The notes beneath the pieces were generated by a model that saw only the letters and a list, made by a program, of their open reading frames with translations, ran no database searches and was not told the origin of the DNA. The position numbers and the translations under genes are program-made. Positions 8,415-19,034 of a DNA stretch of 64,000 bases are shown piece by piece. The stretch is taken from NCBI RefSeq assembly GCF_001619955.1, contig NZ_LQQO01000011.1, positions 124,001 through 188,000 on the forward strand, in the 5' to 3' direction. Source of the DNA: Sphingomonas hankookensis. GTDB lineage: Bacteria > Pseudomonadota > Alphaproteobacteria > Sphingomonadales > Sphingomonadaceae. Each line of letters begins with the position of its first letter. Position 1 is the stretch's first letter.

Positions 8415-9068
8415 ATGGCGAAATTCTCTTTGGGCAGCACCGGAAAGCTGGGCTTGGGCGTCGCGATCGGCCTTGCCATCGGCGCGGCGGGCGGGGCGGG
8501 CGCGGTGTCGCTGACCCGGCCGGGCGTCGAAATGGCGCCGACCGTGGCGACCCCGGTCGCCCGGCTGGCGAACAGCAGCGGCGTGGTGACGGTCAAGGGC
8601 CGCGTTGCCGAAGTCTATGGCGACCGCTTCGTGGTGCAGGACGGCAGCGGCAAGGCGATGGTCGATGGCGGCCGCGACGCGAACGTGACGAAGGGCGCGC
8701 CCATCCAGGTACAGGGCCGCTATGACGACGGACAGCTGCGCGCCTCCTATGTCGTCGACGCCGCGGGCAAGGTCACCCCGGTCGGCCCGCCCCCGCCCCG
8801 CCCCGGCAAGGGTCCCGAAGGGCGCGGCCCCGGCCCGCACGGTCCGGGTGGTCCCGAAGCCCGCGGTCCCGCTGGCCCGGGCGGCCCCGGCGGCCCGGGC
8901 TGCGCCCCCGGCGCGATGCCTCCGCCCCCGCCGCCCGCCGACGGCGCAGCCCCGCCGCCGCCGCCGGCCAACGGCCAACTCCCGCCGCCGCCGCCCGCCG
9001 GTGCCGGAGCCCCGCCGCTCGCCAATGCGCCCGCACCGGCCCCGGCAGGGGTACGAGCAACCCGCTAA
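8415..9068 (+). CDS. Exported OB-fold-like protein with Pro/Gly-rich tail
   Basis: 217 aa from the ATG at 8415 with AAGGAG eight bases upstream. An N-terminal hydrophobic segment (LGLGVAIGLAIGAAGGAGAVSL) is a signal anchor or signal peptide. Residues about 55-115 (GVVTVKGRVAEVYGDRFVVQD...IQVQGRYDDGQLRASYVV) look like the five-stranded BOF/OB fold of YgiW-type periplasmic proteins. From residue 120 on the chain is low-complexity Pro/Gly/Ala with runs of five to six prolines. It is divergent from the PhoPQ-like operon and may be controlled by it. The fold assignment is by pattern; the function is unknown. Confidence 0.7.
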   Translation: MAKFSLGSTGKLGLGVAIGLAIGAAGGAGAVSLTRPGVEMAPTVATPVARLANSSGVVTVKGRVAEVYGDRFVVQDGSGKAMVDGGRDANVTKGAPIQVQGRYDDGQLRASYVVDAAGKVTPVGPPPPRPGKGPEGRGPGPHGPGGPEARGPAGPGGPGGPGCAPGAMPPPPPPADGAAPPPPPANGQLPPPPPAGAGAPPLANAPAPAPAGVRATR

Positions 9069-9084
9069 ACCCCAGCCGCAAACC

Positions 9085-9416
9085 GGACCCCGGCGAAGGC
9101 CGGGGTCCAGTCGAGGAACGCCAGCGGATCATCACCCCCGTTCCGTAACTGGACCCCGGCCTGCGCCGGGGTACGGCCCGTTGGTGGCCACCGCCCGCCC
9201 AACCATCCCGTACCCCGCGCAGGCGGGGGTCGAGGTCCGGTACGCTGGTTCCTTACCTGCGACGAGGACGTACCCCCCGCGCAGGCGGGGGTCCAGGCGC
9301 TGATCGGCACCGAGGACGTGCGGGACACGGCGTACCCCCGCGCAGGCGGGGGTCCAGGGCCAAGGTCGAACCGGCATCGTTTGCCAACCCTGGATCCCCG
9401 CCTGCGCGGCGATACG
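9085..9416. repeat. Cluster of six family-A REP-like units
   Basis: Six hairpin-forming GC-rich units lie at 9085-9108, 9149-9174, 9208-9233, 9269-9296, 9331-9357 and 9388-9416. They are in both orientations and 30-40 bp apart. The core (C/G)CCCCGCGCAGGCGGGG varies between copies (e.g. ggcgaaggcc, cctgcgccgg). With the family-B element that follows they make up most of the 734-bp gene-free stretch 9069-9802. The remainder (9598-9802) is GC-rich, with a short near-repeat of cgcctctgcg at 9662-9680, and holds no gene I can support. Confidence 0.85.
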
Positions 9417-9513
9417 CACGTAGGTGGAACCCAAGGTACGACCGGCCACCGGCCCTGCCACCTACCGATCCAAAGCGACCCACCGATCCTGAGGATCGAA
9501 ACCCCCGCCCCAT

Positions 9514-9597
9514 CGTCACCCCGGGCTTGACCCGGGGTCCCGCTTCTTCTTCGACGGCAGCAAAAGAAGCGGGACCCGGATCAAGTCCGGGGTGAAC
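9514..9597. repeat. Family-B palindromic repeat (full)
   Basis: Left arm cgtcaccccgggcttgaccc and right arm ggatcaagtccggggtgaac are inverted around a centre with cgcttcttct...agaagcggg. The same unit occurs at 36387-36474 and 46404-46490, and as halves at 11151-11187 and 40884-40921, so it is a dispersed intergenic family. Confidence 0.85.
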
Positions 9598-9802
9598 AGA
9601 CATTCAGGACTCGCCCCCCACACACCCAATCCGTGTAGGGCGCCCCACCCCCAAACCCTCCGCGCCTCTGCGCCTCTGCGCGAGATTTAAACTTCTTCTC
9701 TTCGCACGCTTGCGCCTCCGCGCGAACCAACCTTCTTCCCCAACCCCCAAGACAAACCCCCGCAACCGGTGTAGGGCGTCCCGCCCCCGCCCGGAGCCCC
9801 CC

Positions 9803-11074
9803 ATGTCCCTCGGCCTAGATTTCGGCACCACCAATTCCGTCCTCGCCCGCGCCGATGGCGACGGCGCGACCCTCGTGCCGCTCGACGGGCCGGACGGCGC
9901 CGACGCCGTCTTCCGCTCGGCGCTGTGCTTCTGGCAGGACGACGTCCCCGGTGGCATCGCGGTAGAGGCCGGCCCCTGGGCGATCGACGAATATCTCCAG
10001 TTTCCGGAGGGCTGCCGCTTCCTGCAATCGTTCAAGTCGGTCGCCGCCAGCCCCAGCTTCGACACCGCGCCGATCTTCACCAAACGCTACCGCTTCGAGG
10101 ATCTCGGCCGCGCCTTCCTCGACCGCCTCGCCGCCCGCGCGCATGGCGTCCTGCACGGCGCCACACGCATCGTCGTCGGCCGCCCGATCACTTATGCCGG
10201 CCACCGCCCCGACGAAGCGCTCGCCCGCCAGCGCTATGACGCGATGTTCGCCGCGCTGGGCGCGCAGATCGTCTATGTCTACGAACCGCTCGGCGCCGCG
10301 TTCAGCCATGCCGCGACGCTGACGGACGCGGCCACGATCCTCGTCGCCGATTTCGGCGGCGGCACCAGCGATTTCTCGGTCGTCCGACTGGAAGCGCCGG
10401 GCAGCGACCGCCGCGCCCGCCCGCTGGGTCATGCCGGTATCGGCATCGCCGGCGACCAGTTCGACCGCCGCATCCTCGACAGGCTCGTCCTGCCCCTGCT
10501 CGGCAAGGGCGGCACCTATCGTTCGTTCGACAAGGTGCTGGAAATCCCCGCCGGCCATTTCACCGACTTCACCGACTGGTCGCGCCTCGCGCTGATGCGC
10601 AACCGCAAGACCCTGGCCGAACTCGACAAATTGCGCCGCGCCGCGACCGATCCAGACGCGATCGACCGGATGATCGCGGTGATCGAGGGCGAACAGGGCT
10701 ATCCGCTCTACGACGCGGTCGGACAGGTAAAGCGCGCGCTGTCGCAGGGCGACGAAGCGACGTTCGCGTTCGAAGGGGGCGGCATCGCCATTGAGGCACA
10801 GGTCACCCGCGACCAGTTCGAAGCATGGATCGCCGACGATCTTGCGCGCATCATGGCGACCGTCGACCGCGCGCTCGAGGTGGCGGGGCTCGACGCCGAC
10901 GGCATCGACCGCGTGTTCCTGACCGGCGGCACCTCGCTCACCCCCGCCATCCGCCGCGCCTTTGCCGACCGCTTCGGGCAGGACCGGCTGGCGTCGGGCA
11001 ACGAACTGACCTCGGTCGCCCACGGCCTCGCCCTGATCGGGCAGCAGGACGATCTGGCGGCGTGGACGGCGTAA
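9803..11074 (+). CDS. Hsp70-family (YegD-like) chaperone ATPase
   Basis: 423 aa from the ATG at 9803. The actin-like ATPase fold of Hsp70 is evident: phosphate-1 loop LGLDFGTTNS at residues 3-12, VADFGGGTSDFSVV near residue 183 (phosphate 2), and the adenosine motif VFLTGGTSLTPAIR near 373. The C-terminal substrate-binding domain of DnaK is absent, as in the YegD group. It is expected to be cytosolic; the client is unknown. It stands alone with repeat-rich gaps on both sides, and no heat-shock promoter is evident. Confidence 0.88.
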   Translation: MSLGLDFGTTNSVLARADGDGATLVPLDGPDGADAVFRSALCFWQDDVPGGIAVEAGPWAIDEYLQFPEGCRFLQSFKSVAASPSFDTAPIFTKRYRFEDLGRAFLDRLAARAHGVLHGATRIVVGRPITYAGHRPDEALARQRYDAMFAALGAQIVYVYEPLGAAFSHAATLTDAATILVADFGGGTSDFSVVRLEAPGSDRRARPLGHAGIGIAGDQFDRRILDRLVLPLLGKGGTYRSFDKVLEIPAGHFTDFTDWSRLALMRNRKTLAELDKLRRAATDPDAIDRMIAVIEGEQGYPLYDAVGQVKRALSQGDEATFAFEGGGIAIEAQVTRDQFEAWIADDLARIMATVDRALEVAGLDADGIDRVFLTGGTSLTPAIRRAFADRFGQDRLASGNELTSVAHGLALIGQQDDLAAWTA

Positions 11075-11150
11075 CGCTTTCCTACATGCTGCACGCCTGC
11101 CATCCTGACGCCCGCTCTTTGACAGGTCCGCCCCGCACCCCCACGCCCCA

Positions 11151-11187
11151 CGTCACCCCGGACTCGGAGCCAGGGTCCCGCTTCCTG
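11151..11187. repeat. Degenerate half family-B repeat
   Basis: cgtcaccccggactcggagc followed by agggtcccgcttcc matches the left half of the family-B element with several changes. A loose dyad (cagtgtgaac / gttacactg) lies just downstream at 11193-11226. The rest of 11075-11305 shows nothing else. Confidence 0.6.
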
Positions 11188-11305
11188 GCCGACAGTGTGA
11201 ACTTCCGCGCAGGAAAGGTTACACTGCCAACATCCAAATTACTGAGGAAAAACGATTTTCTGCTGATACCCGCCCGCTACAAAATTCGACGTACCGCAAC
11301 CTTCG

Positions 11306-12880
11306 TCAACTTCCACGCCCCCGTTCCATCAGCGCGCGCGTCACGCCGTTGGTCCACCCGAACCCGTCCTGCAGCGGATATTCACCCCCGCCGCCAGGCT
11401 TCACTTCCTCGACGTCATATTTCTCGACCAGCTTCCCCGACGCCGCATATTCGCGCTGTACCGTCGCCAGAAACCGCTGCGCGATCTTGTCCGCCAGCGC
11501 GCGGTTGCCCGTCCGGTCCAGCCCGGCCACCGCGATCCATTGCAGCGGCGCCCAGCCATTGGGCTTGTCCCATTGCTGCCCGGTATCGACCCGCGTCGTC
11601 CGCAAGCCCCCCGGCGCCAGCAACTGCCGCTCGATCGTGCCCGCGACCCGCGCCGCCCGGGCGCCCGTCGTCAGCCCCACGAACAGCGGATAGGCCGTCG
11701 CCGCCGTCACCCCGTCGCGCAGCAGCCGCCGCTTGACGTCGTAATCGCCATAGCGCCCCTCGGCCTCGCTCCACAGCCAGCGCTCGATCGCCGCGCCGCG
11801 CTTCGCCGCCCGGTCGCCAAAGTCCCGCGCCGTCGCCGTATCGCCCGACGTCGCCGCCCCCTCGGCAATCGCCCGCTCCATGCCCCACAACAGGCTGTTG
11901 AGATCGGCCGGCAAGATGCTGGTCGTGTTGATCGTCGCCAGCGACCGCCCATCGCCCAGCCAGCGCGACGAATAGTCCCAGCCGCTCTCCGCCCCGGCGC
12001 GCAGGTCGCGATAGGTGTCGCCGACCGGTCGCCCGGCCGCCTTCGCCGTCTCGACATCCTCGCGCCACGATTCGTCGCGCGGCGTCGTCCGCGCATCCCA
12101 ATAATGCTGCAACACCGCCCCGTCGGGCAGCGTCACCGACCGCTCGGGCGTCGTGAAATACGCATATTCCCGCTTCAGCGCCGCCAGCCGCCGCGCCGCC
12201 ACGGCCGGATCGCGATTCTGCGACAGGCCCATCATCAGATACAGGAACGGCGGCTGCGACCGGCTGAGATAATAGCTCCGCGTCCCGTTGGGCACATGGC
12301 CATAGCGCTCGACCAGGTCGACGAACCCGTCGAGCATCGATTCGACCAGATCCTGCCGCCGATCGGCGACCAGCCCCAGCATCGTGAAATAGCTGTCCCA
12401 GTAATAGAGCTCGCGAAACCGCCCGCCGGGCACCACGAACCGGTCCTTGACCGCCAGCGCGGTCGATCCCGGCGGCGGCGTCACCGGATCGCGGGTCAGA
12501 TGCGGCCACAATTCGGCGATATGCCGCTCGATCGGCAGGCGCGGGCCATGGTCGGACTCGGGCACCGGCTCCAGCCCCGGCACGTCGAAATTGGCCAGCA
12601 CGAACGCCTTCAGCGCCGCATCGTCGAAACTGCCCTTGCGATAATCGGCGAGGATCGCCGCATCCGGCCGCTTCGGCACCGAGTCGACGAACGTCTTTCC
12701 GTCCGGAAAGATGCGTCGCATCTGCACCGCTTCGAACAACGGCCCGAACCGGTCGGCCGGGGTCGGCACGGCAGCGGCCGGCGTCGTCGCGACGCTCGCC
12801 ACCGGACGCGGTGCCTGTGCCGTCGTACAGCCGGCCAGCAGAACCGGGATCAGCCAGCGGCAGGTTCGAACGATCGTCAT
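11306..12880 (-). CDS. treA: Periplasmic alpha,alpha-trehalase (GH37)
   Basis: Hydrolyses trehalose to two glucose units. 524 aa with an N-terminal lipoprotein signal (LIPVLLAGC, lipobox Cys near residue 18), so probably a lipid-anchored periplasmic enzyme. Both GH37 signatures are present: PGGRFRELYYWDSYF (about residue 150) and QQWDKPNGWAPLQW (about 430). AGAESGWDYSSRW and the glycine-rich GGGGEYPLQDGFGW at the C-terminus carry the acidic residues expected at the active site. Length matches bacterial TreA. It is transcribed alone. The match to family signatures is very strong. Confidence 0.95.
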   Translation of the reverse strand: MTIVRTCRWLIPVLLAGCTTAQAPRPVASVATTPAAAVPTPADRFGPLFEAVQMRRIFPDGKTFVDSVPKRPDAAILADYRKGSFDDAALKAFVLANFDVPGLEPVPESDHGPRLPIERHIAELWPHLTRDPVTPPPGSTALAVKDRFVVPGGRFRELYYWDSYFTMLGLVADRRQDLVESMLDGFVDLVERYGHVPNGTRSYYLSRSQPPFLYLMMGLSQNRDPAVAARRLAALKREYAYFTTPERSVTLPDGAVLQHYWDARTTPRDESWREDVETAKAAGRPVGDTYRDLRAGAESGWDYSSRWLGDGRSLATINTTSILPADLNSLLWGMERAIAEGAATSGDTATARDFGDRAAKRGAAIERWLWSEAEGRYGDYDVKRRLLRDGVTAATAYPLFVGLTTGARAARVAGTIERQLLAPGGLRTTRVDTGQQWDKPNGWAPLQWIAVAGLDRTGNRALADKIAQRFLATVQREYAASGKLVEKYDVEEVKPGGGGEYPLQDGFGWTNGVTRALMERGRGS

Positions 12881-12969
12881 GGCACCCCCGGACAGTTACG
12901 ATACCGTATTAAATCGCTATTGCCCCGGCCGTTCCCCCGGCCGCGCACGATCGGGGGAACGCCCAAGCC

Positions 12970-13971
12970 TTACGCCACCGTCTGCTCGATCACGCCGAAG
13001 ATCGGGTGATGCCGGTCGTCCTCGGCCCAGATGCGCACCGTGTCGCCGCTCTTCAGGAACGGCGTCTCCGCCTTGCCGGCGCGGATCGTCTCGACCGTGC
13101 GGATCTCCGCCAGGCAGGAATAGCCGACCCCGCCGTCCGCGACTGGCTTGCCCGGACCGCCATCGCCGTCGCGGTTCGACACCGTGCCCGATCCGATGAT
13201 CGTGCCGGCGCCCAGCGCGCGCGTCTTGGCGGCATGGGCGATCAGCGTGCCGAAATCGAACGTCATGTCCTCGCCCGCGTCCGCCCGCCCGAACGGCTTC
13301 CCGTTCAGGTCGACGTGCAGCTTGCGGTGGAGCTTGCCGTCCTGCCACCAGTCGCCCAGCGCATCGGGCGTCACGAACACCGGCGAGAAGGCCGATGCCG
13401 GCTTCGACTGGAAGAAGCCGAACCCCTTGGCCAGTTCGCCGGGGATCAGCCCGCGCAGCGACACATCGTTGGTCAGCCCGACCAGCCGCACCGCCGCCAG
13501 CGCCTCCTCGCGCGACGCACCCATCGGCACATCGCCGGTCACGACCACGACTTCGCCCTCGAAATCCAGACCCCAGCTTTCCTCCCCCGCCGGAATCGGA
13601 TCGCGGGGGGCCAGGAACCCGTCCGACCCACCCTGATACATCAGCGGATCGTGCCAGAACGTCTCCGGCATCTCCGCCCCGCGCGCCTGCCGCACCAGCG
13701 CGACATGGTTCACATAGGCCGATCCGTCCGCCCATTGATACGCACGCGGCAGCGGCGACGCGGCGTCGCGCTCGTGGAACCGCTCCTTGGGGATCACGTC
13801 GTGGTCGAGGTCGGTCGCCAGGTTGCGCAGCGCGCCTTCGTGGCGGTCCCAGTCGTCCAGCGCCGCCTGCAGCGTCGGCACGATCCCGGTCGCATCCGCA
13901 TACCAGGCGAGGTCGCTCGACACGACGACCAGGCGTCCGTCGCGACCGCCCTTGAGGCTGGCAAGTTTCAT
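12970..13971 (-). CDS. Fumarylacetoacetate hydrolase family protein
   Basis: 333 aa from the ATG at 13971, preceded by AGGAGAG. The FAH fold is shown by WGLDFEGEVVVV (metal-binding acidic strand), GLTNDVSLR, FQSKPASAFSPV and the C-terminal IGSGTVSNRDG...GYSCLAEIR strand. In this family a divalent metal binds three acidic residues, and the enzymes cleave C-C bonds of fumarylacetoacetate or act on acylpyruvates. Close relatives are often annotated as the tyrosine-degradation enzyme, but no tyrosine-pathway partner is adjacent here, so the exact substrate is open. A hairpin at 12931-12960 lies just past its stop but lacks a T-tract. Confidence 0.85.
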   Translation of the reverse strand: MKLASLKGGRDGRLVVVSSDLAWYADATGIVPTLQAALDDWDRHEGALRNLATDLDHDVIPKERFHERDAASPLPRAYQWADGSAYVNHVALVRQARGAEMPETFWHDPLMYQGGSDGFLAPRDPIPAGEESWGLDFEGEVVVVTGDVPMGASREEALAAVRLVGLTNDVSLRGLIPGELAKGFGFFQSKPASAFSPVFVTPDALGDWWQDGKLHRKLHVDLNGKPFGRADAGEDMTFDFGTLIAHAAKTRALGAGTIIGSGTVSNRDGDGGPGKPVADGGVGYSCLAEIRTVETIRAGKAETPFLKSGDTVRIWAEDDRHHPIFGVIEQTVA

Positions 13972-14093
13972 GCGGCACACTCTCCTCTTATGTCCTGCCC
14001 CGGTTTGCGCGCCGGAACGCACAATGTCGAGCCGGGGCGTACATGGTTCGTTAGGACGTTGTGCCGCAGGGTCGGTCGCCGGAGGAAATGGCG

Positions 14094-14543
14094 ATGCAGC
14101 TCACGCGCGAAACGCTGGTCGACGAACATGCCGAACTGACCGCCGTGATCGGCGCGCTGGTCGAACAGGCGGCACAGCGCCCGCTTCCCGCCTCCGCCGT
14201 CGCGCCGCTGCGCTGGCGCCTCAGCCGCCTGCTCCTCGCGCATCTGGCGAAGGAGGACCGGCTGCTCCATCCCCTGCTCCAGCGGGGCGACGACCCGGTC
14301 GCCGCCGCACTCTCCCGCCGGTTCGAAGAGGAGATGGGCGGCCTCGCCGACGCGTTCAAAGCCTATATGCACGACTGGAACGGCCAGCAGATCGCCGACG
14401 ATCCCGACGGCTTCCAAACCGCGACCCGCGGGCTCGCGGCGGTGCTTGCCGACCGCATCCGGCGCGAGGAAACGCAACTCTATCGTCATATTCCGGGCGC
14501 TACGCCGCCCGCCGAGGTGGACGCGGGCGCGCTACGCGCCTAG
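14094..14543 (+). CDS. Hemerythrin HHE-domain protein
   Basis: 149 aa. The ATG at 14094 is chosen because GGAGG (14081-14085) is eight bases upstream; the ATG at 14088 would be too close. The four-helix HHE pattern is seen as VDEHAEL, LLLAHLAKEDRLLHPLL, AYMHDW and RRIRREETQLYRHI-like segments, giving His/Glu ligands for a di-iron site. Such proteins sense or handle oxygen, nitric oxide or iron in the cytosol. It precedes purA by 38 bp and may share its transcript. The role is not determined by the sequence. Confidence 0.8.
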   Translation: MQLTRETLVDEHAELTAVIGALVEQAAQRPLPASAVAPLRWRLSRLLLAHLAKEDRLLHPLLQRGDDPVAAALSRRFEEEMGGLADAFKAYMHDWNGQQIADDPDGFQTATRGLAAVLADRIRREETQLYRHIPGATPPAEVDAGALRA

Positions 14544-14581
14544 TGCAGCGCCGATACCGGCATGCATGAGGGTTACAGGAC

Positions 14582-15871
<1,290 letters not shown>

Positions 15872-15893
15872 CGCTCGAACGTACCCACCAACC

Positions 15894-16014
15894 CCGTTTG
15901 CTTCGAGCGCAGGTTCGAGCCTGTCGAGAACCGAAGTCGAGAAGGGTTTTCCCCGGCGGCAAGTTCTCGACGGGCGCTTCTCGACAAGCTCGAAGCTGCT
16001 CGAACCCAACGGTA
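15894..16014. repeat. Family-D repeat (TCGAG-rich inverted element), copy 1
   Basis: Begins cgtttgcttcgagcgcaggt and continues with several ctcgac/gtcgag blocks ending ctcgaagctgctcgaac. A second copy with the same order of blocks is at 32311-32412. The repeated cttcgagc / gctcgaag segments can pair to form a long hairpin. Confidence 0.8.
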
Positions 16015-16030
16015 GCGAGCAAACAACAAA

Positions 16031-16065
16031 AGGCCCGCCCGGATCGCTCCGGGCGGGCCTTTTTC
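16031..16065. terminator. Bidirectional rho-independent terminator
   Basis: A perfect 13-bp stem (aggcccgcccgga / tccgggcgggcct) with a 4-nt loop is followed by TTTTTC on the plus strand, and by TTTTGTTGTT when read on the minus strand. It ends purA from the left and the secreted Thr/Pro-rich gene from the right. Confidence 0.93.
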
Positions 16066-16076
16066 ACATCACCGCG

Positions 16077-16373
16077 TTACTGCGGCGTGCCGGTCGTCGG
16101 CGGCGTGGGTGTCGACGGATCGCCGGTGGTGGTGGTCGTCGTATCGTCCGTCGTGTCGGTTTTCGACTCACCCGGCTTGGCCGGATCGGTCGGAGCGTCG
16201 ACCGGATTGGTCGGGCCGGTCGTCTGCGGTGCCGGCTGGGTGGGACGCATCGGGTCGGGGGTGCCCTGCGTCGTCGTCGGCGACGTCGGCTGGGTCTGGG
16301 TCGGCGACACCTGCGCGACGGCCGCGGTCGAACCGCACAGGATCAGCAGGCTCGTGACAATGGTCTTGCGCAT
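16077..16373 (-). CDS. Small secreted Thr/Pro-rich protein
   Basis: 98 aa from the ATG at 16373 with AAGGAG upstream. A clean signal peptide (MRKTIVTSLLILCGSTAAVA) is followed by a low-complexity chain rich in Thr, Pro, Asp and Gln (TPDPMRPTQPAPQ, TDDTTTTTTGD). No domain is recognisable. The good ribosome site, signal peptide and shared terminator support a real gene. The function is unknown; it may be a cell-envelope spacer-type protein. Confidence 0.75.
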   Translation of the reverse strand: MRKTIVTSLLILCGSTAAVAQVSPTQTQPTSPTTTQGTPDPMRPTQPAPQTTGPTNPVDAPTDPAKPGESKTDTTDDTTTTTTGDPSTPTPPTTGTPQ

Positions 16374-16647
16374 TGAAATTCTCCTTGCATCAAGCAAGGG
16401 TTTCAATGCGTTACCGCGCCGAAAGGGTCCAGCGCCACGAAACGGCTCATCGTCCGATCCGGGCAGAACGCGGACGGGCCGTGGCCAGGAAACGGTCGAT
16501 TGTGGCAGAAATCTGTCCAGAATCGCGTGCCGACACACCGACAGGCAGCTGCGACGGACGTTTTCCTGATGATCGACTCCTGCGATCCCCTTGCCTGCGT
16601 CGCGGCGACGCTCGTTCCCCGCACGACCGGTTGGCGACCTTCCGACG

Positions 16648-17715
16648 TCAGCCCACCTGCCCGCGATGGCGCAGCTTCTGGTCGGCCAGCACCAGCGCGA
16701 CCATCGCCTCGACCACCGGCACACCGCGAATACCGACACAGGGATCGTGCCGGCCCTTGGTCGCGATCGTCGTCGCCTGTCCGTCCGGCCCGATCGTCTC
16801 AACCGGGGTCAGGATCGAACTGGTCGGCTTGAACGCGACGCGCAGCGTCACCGGCTGCCCCGTCGAGATGCCGCCAGCAATCCCGCCCGCATGGTTGGCG
16901 AGGAACTCGGGGCCACCCTCGCCCGGCCGCATCGGATCGGCATTCGCCTCACCCGACAGCGCCGCCGCCGCAAAGCCGTCACCGATCTCGACGCCCTTCA
17001 CCGCATTGATCGACATGGCCGCACTGGCCAGTTCGGCATCCAGCTTGGCATAGAGCGGCGCCCCCCAGCCCGCCGGCACGCCCTCGGCGCGACAGGCGAC
17101 GACCGCGCCCAGCGACGAGCCGGCCTTGCGCGCGCCGTCGACCAACGCTTCCCAGCGCGCTGCCGCCGCCGCATCGGGGCAGAAGAACGGGTTGCGCCCA
17201 ATCTCGCTCACGTCGAACGCCGCCGGATCGATCGCATCGCCGCCGATCGATTCGACCCAGGCGGTGATCGCCACCTCCGGGATCACCAGCCGCGCGACCG
17301 CGCCCGCCGCGACCCGCGCCGCCGTTTCCCGCGCCGACGACCGCCCCCCGCCGCGATAATCGCGAAAGCCGTATTTCGCGTCATAGGCATAGTCGGCATG
17401 GCCGGGGCGATAGGCTTTGGCGACCTCCGAATAATCCTTCGACCGCTGGTCGACATTCTCGATCATCAGGCTGATCGGCGTGCCCGTGGTCCGCCCGTCG
17501 AACACCCCCGACAGGATGCGCACCGCATCCGGCTCGCGCCGCTGCGTCGTGAAACGGCTGGTCCCCGGCCGCCGCGCGTCGAGAAACGGCTGGATGTCCG
17601 CCTCGCTCAGGGGCAGGCCCGGCGGGCACCCGTCGACCACCGCGCCCAGCGCCGAGCCATGGCTCTCGCCCCAGGTCGTGAAGCGGAACAGATGACCGAA
17701 GCTGTTGTGGCTCAT
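16648..17715 (-). CDS. aroC: Chorismate synthase
   Basis: Converts 5-enolpyruvylshikimate-3-phosphate to chorismate using reduced FMN; last step of the shikimate pathway. 355 aa, normal length. Signatures: [18 protein letters not shown] at residues 16-33, [38 protein letters not shown] and [18 protein letters not shown]. The ATG overlaps the TGA of the upstream acetyltransferase (17715-17712), placing it last in a dnaJ-yihY-fabI-GNAT-aroC run. Confidence 0.98.
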   Translation of the reverse strand: MSHNSFGHLFRFTTWGESHGSALGAVVDGCPPGLPLSEADIQPFLDARRPGTSRFTTQRREPDAVRILSGVFDGRTTGTPISLMIENVDQRSKDYSEVAKAYRPGHADYAYDAKYGFRDYRGGGRSSARETAARVAAGAVARLVIPEVAITAWVESIGGDAIDPAAFDVSEIGRNPFFCPDAAAAARWEALVDGARKAGSSLGAVVACRAEGVPAGWGAPLYAKLDAELASAAMSINAVKGVEIGDGFAAAALSGEANADPMRPGEGGPEFLANHAGGIAGGISTGQPVTLRVAFKPTSSILTPVETIGPDGQATTIATKGRHDPCVGIRGVPVVEAMVALVLADQKLRHRGQVG

Positions 17716-18227
17716 GCGTCTTCCCCCAACGCCGCAAAGGCGCGGGCATGGGCTGCCGCGCCGGGTGTGTGGACGCACGGTCCGTCGTTTAGGCGAATGC
17801 CCATGAAATGCTCGCCGGCATAGGGGCTGTCGAACCCGCGCGCCGTCGCCGCCTCGAACCCGAAGCGGCCATAATAAGCCGGATCGCCCAGCACGAACGC
17901 CAGCTCGACCCGTGCGCTGCGCAGATGCGCGATGGCAGCGGCGACCAGCGCTTCGCCGACGCCCTGCCCCCGTGCCGCCCTCGCCACCGCCAGCGGTGCC
18001 AACGCGACCGCAGCGATCTCGCGCGTGTCGGCCGTTACCTGCATCCGGCTGGCCGCGATCATGCCGACCACCACGCCCGCATCCTCGGCGACCAGCACCA
18101 GCACGAGATCGCCATCGATCGCCAGTTGCTGGACCAGCCGCGCCTCTGCGTCGCGCGGGAAACAGGCGCGCAGCAGGCTGTCGACCGCCGGCGCGTCCGC
18201 ACCGGTCGCCGCGCGGATGATGCTCAT
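17712..18227 (-). CDS. GNAT-family N-acetyltransferase (YhbS-like)
   Basis: 171 aa. The acetyl-CoA-binding motif of GNAT enzymes is [18 protein letters not shown] (about residues 82-99, R-x-x-G-x-G/A type). The [13 protein letters not shown] segment is typical of the YhbS-like branch. It starts 3 bp after the fabI stop and overlaps aroC by 4 bp, so it belongs to this operon. The acceptor is not known; nothing links it mechanistically to fatty-acid or aromatic synthesis. Confidence 0.85.
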   Translation of the reverse strand: MSIIRAATGADAPAVDSLLRACFPRDAEARLVQQLAIDGDLVLVLVAEDAGVVVGMIAASRMQVTADTREIAAVALAPLAVARAARGQGVGEALVAAAIAHLRSARVELAFVLGDPAYYGRFGFEAATARGFDSPYAGEHFMGIRLNDGPCVHTPGAAAHARAFAALGEDA

Positions 18228-18230
18228 CGC

Positions 18231-19034
18231 TTACGACAGCGCGATGTCGGGCGCGTCCTCGGCCTTCATGCCGATGACGTTGTAGCCGGCGTCGACATGA
18301 TGGATCTCGCCAGTCACGCCGCTCGACAGGTCGCTCAGCAGATACAGCCCCGCCCCGCCGACATCGTCGATCGTGACGTTGCGGCGCAGCGGCGAGTTCA
18401 GCTCGTTCCACTTCAGGATATAGCGGAGATCGCCGATGCCGCTGGCGGCCAGCGTCTTGATCGGACCGGCCGAAATCGCGTTCACCCGGATATTCTCCGG
18501 CCCCATGTCCATCGCCAGATACTTGACCGACATGTCGAGCGCCGCCTTCGCCACGCCCATCACATTATAATGCGGAACGACCTTTTCCGACCCGTAATAG
18601 GTCAGCGTCAGCACCGATCCGCCGTTCGGCATCAGCGCCCGCGCGCGCTTGGCGACTGCCGTGAACGAATAGACGCTGATGTTCATCGTCATCAGGAAAT
18701 TGTCGAGGCTGGTATCATAATAACGGCCGCGCAGCTCGTTCTTGTCCGAAAAGCCGATGGCGTGGACCACGAAGTCGATCGTCGGCCAGCGCGCCGCGAT
18801 CGTATCGAACGCGGCGTCCAGCGCGCCCATGTCGGACACGTCGCATTCGATCAGGAAATCGGCGCCCAGTTCGGTCGCCAGCGGCCGCACGCGCCGTTCC
18901 AGCGCCTCGCCCTGATAGGTGAAGGCCAGCTCGGCGCCCTGCGCGGCAAGCTGCTTGGCGATGCCCCAGGCCAGCGACCGATCGTTGGCGAGGCCCATGA
19001 TGACCCCCCGCTTGCCCTGCATCAAACCGTTCAC
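18231..19034 (-). CDS. fabI: Enoyl-[acyl-carrier-protein] reductase (NADH)
   Basis: Reduces the enoyl-ACP double bond in the last step of each fatty-acid elongation cycle; target of triclosan. 267 aa short-chain dehydrogenase fold. The FabI cofactor motif is [13 protein letters not shown] (residues 14-26). The catalytic Tyr-x6-Lys is seen in [13 protein letters not shown], with the additional LTYYGS tyrosine upstream, followed by [13 protein letters not shown]. Its ATG overlaps the yihY stop by 4 bp. Strong identification. Confidence 0.97.
   Translation of the reverse strand: MNGLMQGKRGVIMGLANDRSLAWGIAKQLAAQGAELAFTYQGEALERRVRPLATELGADFLIECDVSDMGALDAAFDTIAARWPTIDFVVHAIGFSDKNELRGRYYDTSLDNFLMTMNISVYSFTAVAKRARALMPNGGSVLTLTYYGSEKVVPHYNVMGVAKAALDMSVKYLAMDMGPENIRVNAISAGPIKTLAASGIGDLRYILKWNELNSPLRRNVTIDDVGGAGLYLLSDLSSGVTGEIHHVDAGYNVIGMKAEDAPDIALS

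Noticed and set aside
9085..9416. Possible CRISPR array: short GC-rich repeats at 30-40-bp spacing.
   Set aside because: Units lie in both orientations, differ in sequence and length, and occur singly or in pairs at other intergenic sites. A CRISPR array has same-strand identical repeats with constant spacer size. They are REP-like elements.
11193..11226. Loose dyad cagtgtgaac/gttacactg as an operator.
   Set aside because: It is imperfect and lies downstream of two convergent genes, far from any start codon.
12931..12960. Hairpin gttcccccg/cgggggaac after the fumarylacetoacetate-hydrolase-family gene as a terminator.
   Set aside because: The stem is present, but no T-run follows on the relevant strand, so a rho-independent terminator is not supported.
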